Under the pieces are notes generated by a model. The model saw nothing but the letters and a program-made list of their open reading frames with translations. It was not told the origin of the DNA and searched no databases. A stretch of 64,000 nucleotides of DNA from Zychaea mexicana (taxonomy: Eukaryota > Mucoromycota > Mucoromycetes > Mucorales > Lichtheimiaceae). Location of the stretch: the NCBI RefSeq assembly GCF_025766255.1, contig NW_026516677.1, positions 372,001-436,000 of the forward strand, given 5' to 3'. Within the stretch, counting starts at the first letter, position 1. Every line of letters starts with the position of its first letter. Positions 36,141 to 48,663 of the stretch are shown here, one piece after another. The translations under genes and the position numbers were made by a program.

Positions 36141-37560
36141 ATTCAAATGATGCTGTTTTCCTTTAGCATGCCTTTTGTTACTGTTGCATCGGTTAATACT
36201 TCTCCATCCTAATTCTTTGGGTGTAAACTATGCCTTGTACACCGTAGACGGTTTACAAAACATAATAAAAGGAAACCTGATTAACGGATAAGTTAATTGC
36301 CGAAAGTATGCTGCTTTTGACATAGCCTTTCTTTTTATTCTCTACTGCTTAGCAATACACGTTTTGCTACGCATAATGGCCTTTTGCTACCAGTCAATCA
36401 ATTGTTGCCACAGCAATACATTTATAGGAGCCACAACTGCATGGTTGCCTCATTCAAGGGCCTAGGCAGAAGGTTGTCCCGCGCTGAAACTGTGGTTATT
36501 TTGCATCCAATTCTGATCAAGCTGTAGTCTCTTGTACTCAAAGGTATAACCCAAAAAAAGCTTATCTGCACTTTTTTACTACTACTACTGCTGCTGCTTA
36601 AAAACGACTTTGTAATCTAGACCTTTGGCAATCGGTGTACATATTCTGCCGTTTTCATAAAAGTCCCTCATCCGCGAGCTCTAGTAATGGGGGAAAACCA
36701 GCGGCCATCGTAAACCAAAACCACCATATTTGGGTTAATAAAGTTTTGTTACTCAGTCAAACAAATTTAGTGTACCTGACTTTTTGACAGCTCATTTTTT
36801 CAATACAAGACAAATGACGTAGATCTCCTGAAAACGTGGGTGGTAAACGAAAACAAAAATATCATTGTCTAATACCACTAATTTTTTTTCTATTACATTA
36901 CGCACCTGGTATGTACATTGTTTCATGAAAAGTAATACGAGCTACACTGGTTTGATATGGAGCTTACTACTGACGAAAAAACAAGCCTTTGTATAGGAAC
37001 TGTTTGCTCCGAACTCCCCGGTTACGGAGAAGAACAACAGCTTGGCGTAAGACGATGCGCTGCTTCTTGCTTCAAACACAACTTGAGAATCCGTTGATCG
37101 GGTAACTTAGGATCCCAGGCATTTCGGAATATCAAAAAAATGGTGCTAAATGTGGTGATTCAAACAATGAGAGAGAACAAAAAAGCATGAACTTTGATGC
37201 ATGTCGGCATAACAAAAATAGCGTCAATGTAGCATAGTTCTGCAGATCTTGGAAAAAAAAAAGCTTAAAGAAAGAACGAAAATGCAAGTGCTCCTTTTAC
37301 GTTTGTTCCTGGTGCCTTGAATTTTTGTTGAATTATTGATAACAGACGTATGAAAATGAAACAAAGCAATGAAACATGATGAAATTGAAACAACCGACAC
37401 TCTGTCGTAAGCCCAGCGGAGGATGCGACGAAAGGCCCACAAAACAAAAATCCAGGCACATCCATGAAAACTGTATAAATAGGGAATTCTGTAAACAATC
37501 TCTTTGACGATCTTTACAGAAAACTCTTTCCTCCGTTTTCCTTTATTCAACGCCATCATC
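36141..37560. other. Intergenic, promoter of thaumatin-like gene
   Basis: About 1.4 kb of AT-rich DNA without a supported gene. Its downstream end contains the core promoter of the thaumatin-like protein, annotated separately. Confidence 0.5.
37474..37480 (+). promoter_or_regulatory. TATA box of thaumatin-like gene
   Basis: TATAAAT lies 81-87 bases before the ATG at 37561, followed by a short A/T/C leader. A clear TATA box fits the strongly biased codon use of the gene and suggests high or inducible expression. Confidence 0.6.
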
Positions 37561-38256
37561 ATGTACACTTCTATCAAGGCTCTTTCTCTCGCTGCTCTTG
37601 CTGGTCTTGCCGCAGCTGCTCCCTCCGGTGGTGCTCAAGTCACTGTCAAGAACCAATGTGGTTCCGATCTCCACGTTGGCCAACTCACCAACGGTGAAAG
37701 CCAAGCCAACGTCCAGGTCATCAGCCAAGGTACTCAAAAGAACTACGATCTTCCCAGTGACTGGCAAGGTCGTTTCTGGGCTCGTTCCGACTGTGATGGT
37801 GATGCCTGCTCTGCTATTGCTGGTGCTGCCGCTCCTGCTTCTTTGGCCGAGATTACTTTCAAGGGTCATGCTGGCTATGACTACTACGATCTGTCCTTTG
37901 TCGACGGCTTCAACTTGCCCATCAAGTTCTACCCTGTCAATGGTAACAAGGACAGCGATGATCAATACCGTTGCGGTGCTCCTGCCTGTGGTACCGTTCC
38001 TTCGTGCCCCGAGGATGAAATGAAGGTCTACGGTAGCGATGGTCAGGTCGTTGGCTGCAAGTCTGCATGCTCTGCTTACGGTACCGATGAATTCTGCTGC
38101 GCTGGCGCACACAATCTGCCAAGCACTTGCAGCCCTAACCAATATTCCAAGGCTGTCAAGGACGCTTGTCCCGATGCTTACTCGTATGCTTACGATGACA
38201 CTACTTCGACCTACATGTGCAAGGCCGATACCTACGAACTTGTCTTCTGCCCTTAA
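37561..38256 (+). CDS. Secreted thaumatin-like protein
   Basis: Single-exon gene for 231 residues. Residues 1 to about 20 are a signal peptide (a hydrophobic Ala/Leu run ending AAAAP). The mature protein has 14 cysteines, suggesting seven disulfides, and thaumatin-family landmarks: VTVKNQC at the start, YDLSFVDGFNLPI in the middle, and CKSACSAYGTDEFCCAG followed by CPDAYSYAYDD near the end. Family members bind or cleave beta-glucans or act as osmotin-like defence proteins; no particular activity can be assigned. Codons are strongly biased to C-ending and G-ending forms compared with neighbouring genes, which fits high expression. The start at 37561 gives the signal peptide directly; an upstream in-frame extension to 37504 is not needed. 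Confidence 0.93.
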   Translation: MYTSIKALSLAALAGLAAAAPSGGAQVTVKNQCGSDLHVGQLTNGESQANVQVISQGTQKNYDLPSDWQGRFWARSDCDGDACSAIAGAAAPASLAEITFKGHAGYDYYDLSFVDGFNLPIKFYPVNGNKDSDDQYRCGAPACGTVPSCPEDEMKVYGSDGQVVGCKSACSAYGTDEFCCAGAHNLPSTCSPNQYSKAVKDACPDAYSYAYDDTTSTYMCKADTYELVFCP

Positions 38257-40259
38257 ATATTTTTTATGGATAATCTTGTATACTGCACATACACTCTATA
38301 ACTCTCATATTAATGTAATTAGTTTGCTTTTATAATCGTACCGTCATTAAAACCGTTTGTCTTTTTTTAATTCCATTTACATATTTCAGCTTGTTTTACT
38401 TCTATTGGAGATGTTGACAAGCGCAAAGGGAAAAAATGGTAGACTTGGCTACAATGTATGAAAGAAACTGGCAATGATGCAAATTCGAAAGGGCAAGCCG
38501 AACCTGGAAAACCGCGGCACTTAGGACACATATACACGACGGCAAGCGACGGCTCAACATATGCAGGTAGTACAATATGCCATTTTCATTCGAGTATATC
38601 ATGATCGTTTCCATGATTTCTTCTTATCAGCCGCTTTTTACTGCGTCCCACCACAACAGTTAGCCAATGAGCGGCAGCAGACCCACCCCCGGGTAGTGGC
38701 ATGCAATAAGGGGTGTTTGTAGGGATCGTGTTTTACTGTGATGAATCGTCCCTGTGAGGCATTTCACACCTACGATATGACGTGGTGGGCCCGTTTGGGT
38801 TTAGTGGGTAAAGGATCTCTAAGAATTAAGAACTAGTGTGTATATACCGCATAGGGAATCGACAATAAAAAAGAAGGGTTCTCTAAACGATGACAAATCC
38901 GAAAATCTGACCCTTCACAAAGTTGTGTCACATTGGTGTTGTGATAGGTGCTCAACCGGAGCGAATAATTACCAGAATCGATGAGGTACTACGTGTATGC
39001 TGTGATCATATAGATCGAATGCGTGCCGGTAAAGAAGCAGAAACAACAGTAAGAGTTCCAGCTGACTTATTCCCTCCCAAATTCGGGCTGTCTGCCAAGT
39101 AAAAAAGCGTTTTAGTTAACGGTTTTTGACGGTATTGAGGATGATAGCATCTTCTTACATGTGCAATGGATCATAATTCAGGCAGCGATATTATTAAGCT
39201 TGTTGAATAGTTGTTTTTAAGCAGGGTTCTTTCCAAAATATAATACACAAACCTCAAGTGGGAAAATAAGTGACAATGATAATTAGTTGTAAATTTAAAA
39301 CGATGTGTTATACACCGAGATCACTTTTGATTGCTGATTATGTCAGTTCTACAGGTGGAAAAACAAGAAAGAGAAAAAACTCGTTCTTCTTGTCACCCAT
39401 TCCTCCCAATCTTGGCATTTTCGAGCTTTACAGCCACATATTATTTCTATTACACGCATAATCAACATGATCGAAAGAAAACGAACCAGTAAAATTACAC
39501 AACCTATGATTTACAAGAGTAAACACAGGGGCAGCGGCGAGTAAACCATATATCCTCATGTACCACTGTAACAAGATCCTGATGTGGTTATCCGGATAAG
39601 CGGAGGAGTATGTATCAATAAAAAAAAACAGGAATGTGAGTAGCAAATTTACATGTGTGATATAGAGCGATGGGAAAAGGGTCTTATTCCAGGGTTCGAA
39701 TTTCCCATAGGTGATACGTACAAACAATCCGCATGACCACTCTTTTTCGTTTCTCGTCTTTCCTTTTTGCTGTTTTCCAAAGACAATGATAGTATAATTA
39801 TATATCAGTGATAGGTAGGAATGAAGAGTACAAGGTTTCAAAAAGGTTCGAGTGTGTATGTGTGTGTGTGTGTGTGAAAAAATCAGGGTTCACATAAGAT
39901 ACTTTTGCTCAAGGGAAAAAAGGGTCCCCAAGTCGGGGATCCATCTTCTCTTCTTGACCCTTTATCATCAATGTTACTTAAGCGTGGTCCGGGGAACTGA
40001 CTGATCCGAGTGCGCAATAGATAGCAATGTTCTACAATGGAACAAGCAAGAAGCCCATTCGGCCCCGAATACAATGCGCAATAACTAAAGGCATCGACTA
40101 CAACAGTATTTGTGAGAGTGCGCGCGCCCGGCCTTGTACAACCATCAAGACCCATGTAACACCAGGGAAAAAAAAAGTGCGATGCACCCTTTCAGGGTTT
40201 TTGCCAGCTGCTTATCAAAGACGACCCTTTTTCTCACTCTACGTGAGTGGGGTATCCTG

Positions 40260-40293
40260 TGAGTGAGTGAGTGAGTGAGTGAGTGAGTGAGTG
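40260..40293. repeat. (TGAG)n microsatellite
   Basis: About eight tandem TGAG units directly upstream of the hexosaminidase core promoter. A related, less regular GTGAGTGAGTGAG tract recurs near 42920-42960 beyond that gene. Confidence 0.9.
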
Positions 40294-40309
40294 TATGTGT
40301 TTGTACGTG

Positions 40310-40317
40310 TATAAATA
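40310..40317 (+). promoter_or_regulatory. TATA box of GH20 gene
   Basis: TATAAATA lies about 145-150 bases before the ATG at 40461, just after the TGAG microsatellite and before a pyrimidine-rich leader. Confidence 0.5.
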
Positions 40318-40460
40318 TAAGCCCAAATTTTCCTTTAACAAAAGTTCGCAATAACCGACTCCGCCTCGCCTTTATAAACCCTTCTTCTTCACTTGAATCT
40401 TCTTCGCCCACTCCTCTAAACACCCTCCCCCCTTTTCTCTCTTCTTTCTTACTCTCTATT

Positions 40461-42341
<1,881 letters not shown>

Positions 42342-43039
42342 TAATTTTGAAACTACTTGACAGCCCTACTACTACTATAATTATCATCAGTACCTCTTTC
42401 TCTTTCTCTCTCTCTCTCTTAACACGCTTTTTTTGTAACTCTGATTTGTTTATATACGCGTGTGTATCTTTGCTCTTTGTGACATAAACAGAGAAAATAA
42501 ACTTTTGACCTGCTGAGCAGTTGGTATTTCCGTAGCACAGACATCGGCATTTCCTTTGTTGGAGAGACTCTTACCTTTTGTGGGGGGGTGGGCGTGGGGG
42601 TGGAATATTTTGGGGAGAAACGACGATTGGCGTTCGCCCTTTCCCTCCTGCAGACTGGAGAAACCTTTCTTTTAGAGTTCAATGTTGTATTAAAACATTA
42701 TATGGTTTGTTGACCCGGGTATAAGGAGGGGTTAATGAACAGCCTTTAAACTTTCGATTCTGTACGTTGCCCAAAAAACTTGCGCGTCATTTTTGCTGTG
42801 GGGGGAGGTTGGTTGAGAATTGGAGAGATGGCAAAGACATAAAAGAAGGGAGGAAACTGAGGTGTGCAGGGAGCACAAAAAGAAGAAGAGAATAACACAT
42901 GTCTTTCGTCTAGTCGGCTCTGTGAGTGTGAGTGAGTGAGTGAGTGTGAGTGAGTGAATGTGCGTGTGTGTGTGTGTGTGTACAGCAAGACAGAAAATAT
43001 CCTTTTATTATCTACAAAGTTTTACTAAACCCCAAACAC
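42342..43039. other. Intergenic between convergent genes
   Basis: About 700 bases: a TC-repeat 3' flank of the GH20 gene, G/T-rich sequence, and (TG)n and TGAG microsatellites near 42917-42981. No gene is seen. Confidence 0.6.
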
Positions 43040-44103
43040 TTAATCACGTTTTGCTTCTTCGGCTGGAAGCTTGTCATCCGCCAACGACGAAGAAGAAGGA
43101 GCGGCAGCTGCAGGTGAGGTGGTGGATGGTGCAGCAGCAACTGTTGCCATTTCTTCGGCCTCAAACAGAACGGTGGTATTATCGGATGCTCGTGGAGCTG
43201 CAGTGGAACTGGATGCTGCATTATCAGTAGAAATGACAGGGCTGTTAATATTGGCAGGGGAGGAGGAGGAGGAGGAGGAGCTTGACGAGGGTGTTGCAGC
43301 TGCAGCTGCCTTCGTAGAGAGTCGCATATCCAATGCCTTCAATGCAAGTGCCCTGTTTGATAGATTGTACAGCGTTACAAGACCTTGCATGCAAACAAAC
43401 AAACCTACACTCCTATTCTCTCTTTTTCCCTTCCTTTTCCCGTCCTTGCATAGACACCGGATCATCCGCCCCATATTACAGTGAGAGCCGGCGCAAGTCT
43501 CTCTCTCTCTCTCTCTCTCTCTCTTATCTGCCTCCAACAGTTCTTTCATGTCTATTAGGTACCTTCGTCTTTCTGCTTCAGCACGAGCACTGCCTGGTAA
43601 AGGCGAAGGCATGGATCGAACGCCAGTCTGGCTTTCAAGGTCATACGAATAGTTGCGCGGTGCTGGTGTGCAGACACCCAATTTGACAAAGATGGCATAC
43701 ACATTGTTGGCAACAAATCCAATAACAGGACTAGTAGAGAGAGAGAGAGTTGTGAATGAGCATGGGTATTTCTTCATCCCTAGCAGGGAGCGACACGTTG
43801 GGCATCACTTACTGTAGAAACTCGGGGAAAAACGTCACCAGTGCAAATGCCTCGCTGTGATCACCCTTGATACCATCCTGATACTTGAAGAATCGTATGT
43901 AGATCCATCCAATGACCCAGCCGATGTTCACCAAATTGTAAAACACAATAGCTTGGAACAAGACCAGGGAAGCTATACTTGCTGCTGTTGCTACACCAAT
44001 CAAGTTCTACGATACCGATCAATAGTATTAGACTCTACCTCCTATCATTCGCTTTACATCTATCCAGTCTCATGCACCACCACCACCACCACCACCACCA
44101 CTA

Positions 44104-44136
<33 letters not shown>

Positions 44137-44976
44137 ATCCAGCTACAGGAATCCCTCCGATCTTTTTCCATACCTTGACGCGAATCGTCACGACATTGCC
44201 GAGAAGCGAAACTCTGTGTTCTGGGATAAGGTGCTTGAATGCAACAAGAAATGCGGAAAATACACCAGCCATGCCATTGATCTGGATATGATACCTGTAC
44301 AATTTATTGCACCGCATCAGATCATTATTATAGTGCGAAATGTGTTCTCCTCCTTTGAAAGAAAAACTTACAGAAAGTCGCTGTCACCAGACATGTAAAA
44401 CGTCGCAATAATGCCAATCCATGTGACAATGTTGGATACAGTGGCGGTAAGAAGGACATATTTGAACAGTTCACGACTACCCCATGCGCGTTCCAAATAT
44501 TTTCCACAGAATAATAATACGGCTGAGCTTCCTAAAAGCTGGTATATAAAAATATATAATGTAGTTTAGTCATGGTTTCAGTTGTAACATGTGTGTATGG
44601 GCGAGCTACTTGAGAGATTCCTTTTTCTTACCGAAAAGACGTTATCTTCATAAAAAGCGCCTGATAGAAACGTCCAAGGTGTGTATAATGCTCTATAAAA
44701 TGTTTGAAACAGAATAAGTTGATTCTTCTCTTTAAGAAAACTTTATGAAATAGAGAGAGAGAGAGAACATGTGATTTCTGATGCTTACAAACCAGGAAGA
44801 ATGCCAATGAATGGACATCCCAGGAACGGTACGGTGTCAGGGTCATCTGCATCAAGTCGCAATCGATACGTGTAAATGTAACTAACACACGATAGTACAA
44901 TAAGCGTGGTAACCAAAGCCTTTGTCAAAGGTGGAATGTTGGAAAAGGCCGATTTAATCGTTGCTGAACTGGCCAT
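43040..44976 (-). CDS. TMEM115-like Golgi pseudo-rhomboid
   Basis: Multi-pass membrane protein of the TMEM115/DUF1751 family, placed in the rhomboid-like superfamily and active at the Golgi in animals (retrograde traffic). Seven exons (44976-44789, 44692-44632, 44538-44372, 44294-44174, 44006-43813, 43730-43563, 43352-43040) give 403 residues. Six or so hydrophobic segments are visible. YTPWTFLSGAFYEDNVFS and LERAWGSRELFKY are family landmarks. The GxSx serine-protease position reads NGMAGVFSA, so the catalytic Ser is missing and proteolysis is not expected. The last exon encodes an Ala/Ser-rich, low-complexity cytoplasmic tail ending EEAKRD. Intron 4 contains a CAC/ACT trinucleotide repeat. 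Confidence 0.88.
44074..44137. repeat. (CAC)n/(ACT)n trinucleotide tract
   Basis: About nine CAC units running into about eleven mostly ACT units, inside intron 4 of the TMEM115-like gene. Confidence 0.9.
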
Positions 44977-47900
44977 CCTTTTGAAAACCAACTATACAAC
45001 TTGTTTATTAAAAACAGAAGCCCAGCACCCAGGAAATAAAAGGTCCGCAATCATTTACGTCTTATTTTGGGACAATTTAAAATCGCTGGGCTACAACAAA
45101 CTCCATATGATTATGAATATGCTAAATTTGATGAATCCGAAAATGGGTTTGGCTGGAAAGGAAGAAAGATGAGTTGATAGATCGCCAATATGTTATTAGT
45201 AAGACTAACTGTCAGGACTGTATGATGGTATTGCATATGCTTTTACCAGTGCTACATACAGCAGCAGGAGTGAGACGACGCTTCATAGTAGATACTCTAT
45301 TGAATAACCCATCATCCTCTTTTGTGTATACAGTAAATGGATGTATGTACAGTTCGTTTTTACAAAAAAGAGTGGACACATACGCAGTAGGATGCTGACT
45401 ATAATAGTGTTCGTGTCCTCGCTCTTTTAAAGCATGAGCAATAGTAAAGATACTTTTTTTCTATTCTTGTCTACATCATCATCCTGCAGTTACTTTCACG
45501 ACTTGGCATGAATTCACCATCGTCATCATCATCAACACCATTGTATGTGAGCTGCACGACAAGAAGAAACTAAAAAATAGTGATGATGTAATCCTTTGTG
45601 TGTGTTCCTGGATCCTAATAGATACTGGTTATTTCCTTTTCTCCAATGCTGTCCCTATTGTTTCCCCTTGTTGTATGTGCCTGAGCATTTTTCCAGAGCG
45701 AAAAAAACAACGTCAACTGGTCTTTGTGCATATAAAAAATCACCTAGTTGATGAACTGCTGATATGTAGTCTCTTTTTAATTCAGGATATCTATCTCAGT
45801 GATGTGGGCGATCCCAAGCAGGTGGAATGTAAACTTGATAGATGTAGCAGGATGGTAAAAGTTACCTTAATCTCTACAAAAACGTTATCTGCTTGTCGAA
45901 TCATTGTAGTGGATTGACTATATCTAAACGTTATTCTTAGACAAGTACTACAGTAAATGTATAATAGGCATATTATTAAATGTAATCTTGAATAGAAATA
46001 AGGGAGGATCGGCCTTTGCTGTTTTCTGTATTAGTGTTAGACAGGAATCCCCTGTTTAAACCATTATACTCTCTCTCTCTCTCTCTCCCCACCCTGCGCC
46101 TTTCATTACCAACTTTATCCCCCCTAACCCCATAAAAAATGGCCCTTTTTTTTCACTTTGACGGTTGGATCTCCCCCAGTGTAACATCACTGCACGGAGG
46201 CATATAATTTTTTTTACATGCACAGTGTATTCAGGTGCATGGCAGCCTGCACTCACTCAAAAAAAAAAACAATCGCCGAGTTCCTATTCTTTTTACTACT
46301 ACTAGGGGTCGAGGGAAAGTTGTTTGATGTATTTATGCGGGGAGGAATGGGGTGCTTAGGAGAGGGAGAGAACCACGACATCTATGGGGAGTAATGATGA
46401 TTGTAATAACAAAAAGCCAGATTATCTTCTTGGATGATGGTACATGATTTACAGTTCCTTTTCTTTTCGTGCGTGTTGTTGGTGCAATAGGTTCATGCAT
46501 ACTCGCACATATTATAAAAAGTCCTCCCTTTTCTCCCCTTGTAAAAAAACTACTTTTCTCATTGTGGATGAATGTCGTACCTGACCCTTGTTACACAAAC
46601 ATTGACACTGTCCTTTATTAATAAATAGGATGGCCCCCTTTCTTTTCATGTTCTCTGGTTGCACATTGTACATAGTGCGTACCATCCAACGGTTCGGTCG
46701 CAATAGATTACATGGAAACAAACGTAGGTTGACTGTTGTACATACGACGTTATATTATACAGAGGTTCTGAATTCAATTGGTGGGAGGGGGGATGGAAAG
46801 CAAAAACACCTGTGCTGCTGCTGCTGCTGCTGCATGTTGGATCATCATATGCCGCTTGAAAAAAAAAAAGAAAAAATGGGCGGGCTTCCAGTTGGGGAGA
46901 TCTGATGTTTCTGAGTGTTATATAGACCTTCTTTTTCATGTGGCAGTTATTAGCGCAAAGGTGGGTAAACCTTTTCCTCTTTCTTTGACAAGCCGATACG
47001 AGTAGCGTAGGAACAGAATAAAAAAATAAATTGTTGTCATAGACACAACAAAATGTGTTGCTAAGCAACTCGAGAGGAAGAGTTGCTTATTTAGCTCACT
47101 CCCCCTTTCCCCCCCTCTTCCTGTCTCTATCTGCCCACCTGATCGCTCTTTTTTTTTTGTGATCCGGAAGCGGCTCCGAAACAAACCAACCAAAAAGAAG
47201 AAGAAAACAACAACAACGTGCACTGGCATTTAAAAAGTTTCTTTGAATGGGGATAGATGATAAGAGAAGTTGAATGCCACAAAAGCCAAACTAAAATAGG
47301 GATAACCCAACTTTGGAGGGCTTGGGGGACGGGGGGGGCCCAGGGAAGGGAAGGGAAGAAGAACAAGAAGAAGAAAAGTCTGTACCGTGGGGTCTAGTGA
47401 CATGGCTCAAGCAAAAAGTGTGTGTGTATGTGTGTGTGTGAGAAAAAACAGTTTGGATGTGAGTCTTGCGTAAGATCGTCCCACCCCGATTGCAGCGTGT
47501 AACTGTCCCCCCCTTTTCTCTCCCCTTCTTTTTTTTTTTTTTTGGCTCGGTGTAACCAAACTAGGCAATATCCGCGAGCGAACGCATGGTCCGCAAAAAA
47601 AAAAAAAAAAACTAGTTTTGTTGGGGGGAGAGAATGTCCCGGGGGGGGGAGGGAGAACCACAGACGCAGTATGATGGGGGGGGGAGAGGGGTTTGTAGAG
47701 ATCATTACAAGGGCTCTCTCTTTCTTCCTTCTTCCCAAATGACATATTGTTTTGCGGCGATCGGTTGAAGATAGCGTTTTTTTTTTTTTTTTTTTTTCAA
47801 AACGAGGCTCCCCCCACCCATTCCTCATCTAAGCCGTGGACCTGGCCCCTCTCCTTCTCTCTCTCTCTCTCTTTCGCTCTTATGAAGAATCATTGACGGC

Positions 47901-48570
47901 TTTGAAGAAGAAGAAGAAGAAGAACGGGAAAAGGAATGAATGGTGCTGCCACACAAAGTAAAAAAGTAGTAAACGAGGAGAGCGGAAATCCGCGCTCATG
48001 TAATAATATGTACCCAACGAAGTATGTATTTTAGTTTACCCTTTGCATCTCACGTGTTCCAATGACGATTGATCATTTTTTTTTTTTACAATAGCCTGCA
48101 TAAAATAAAATAAAAAACAAGCCAAGACGGGTTACACAAGTGTTACTGAGCCGAAAAAGAAAAAAAAGACTATATACCTGTGGATGGAGACTGTGATAAT
48201 AAGCGTACTCATCATCACCACCACCATCATAGAATCACAGTGTGTGTGTGTGTGTGTGTACCCCCAATGCGCGGCGAACAAAGACCACATCACACACACA
48301 CACAGAAGAACTCACTCAACAGTTTCTTTTTCTTTTTTTTCCCTTTTCTCCCCGTTCTCTTTGCTTCTTTCTCTCTCTCTCTCCTTTTTCCACTTTTTTT
48401 TTTTCTCACTTCATCACCGCTTGCCTTTCTCTCTTTCTACCACTTCTTCTTCTTCTTCTTCTTCGTCTCTCTCCAACTCTACTGCTACCATAACCACCAC
48501 CACCTCCACTCTTCAGCAAAAGGTATAACAAGTGGGTCATCTCGAATCTCATTCATCTGTCGCAATCAAC
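44977..48570. other. Long intergenic region with low-complexity leader of CYC8
   Basis: About 3.6 kb between divergent genes. The first 1.5 kb is AT-rich without a supported gene (frames such as 45600-45917 show no family). From about 46.1 kb on, the DNA is dense in homopolymers and microsatellites: TC runs, CTG units near 46811-46831, A15-A17 and T15-T22 runs near 47530-47800, GAA near 47907-47924, (TG)n near 48240, and CTT near 48445-48463. The last few hundred bases are strongly pyrimidine-rich and form the CYC8 promoter/5' leader. Confidence 0.5.
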
Positions 48571-48632
48571 ATGTCTGCAGCGCCAGCACCTCCATCCACC
48601 ACGCAACCTACACCGCAACAACAACAACAGCA

Positions 48633-48663
<31 letters not shown>

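Larger units (their letters stand above)
38257..40460. other. Intergenic, no recognised gene
   Basis: About 2.2 kb upstream of the hexosaminidase gene. A 137-codon frame on the minus strand (39428-39841) is Phe/Tyr-rich and unlike any family I know. A (TG)n run near 39855-39877 and a TGAG repeat near 40260 are present. I do not call a gene here. Confidence 0.45.

Noticed and set aside
37009..37031. Near-palindrome CTCCGAAC...GTTACGGAG
   Set aside because: Short imperfect stem in AT-rich intergenic DNA, with no U-tract or neighbouring RNA feature to support a function.
37543..38142. 199-codon antisense frame opposite the thaumatin-like gene
   Set aside because: Strong codon bias in the sense gene removes antisense stops, and the sense protein has a signal peptide and conserved cysteines.
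39680..39715. tRNA B-box-like GGGTTCGAATTTCCC
   Set aside because: The flanking arms do not form a T-stem of five pairs, and no A-box or cloverleaf is found upstream.
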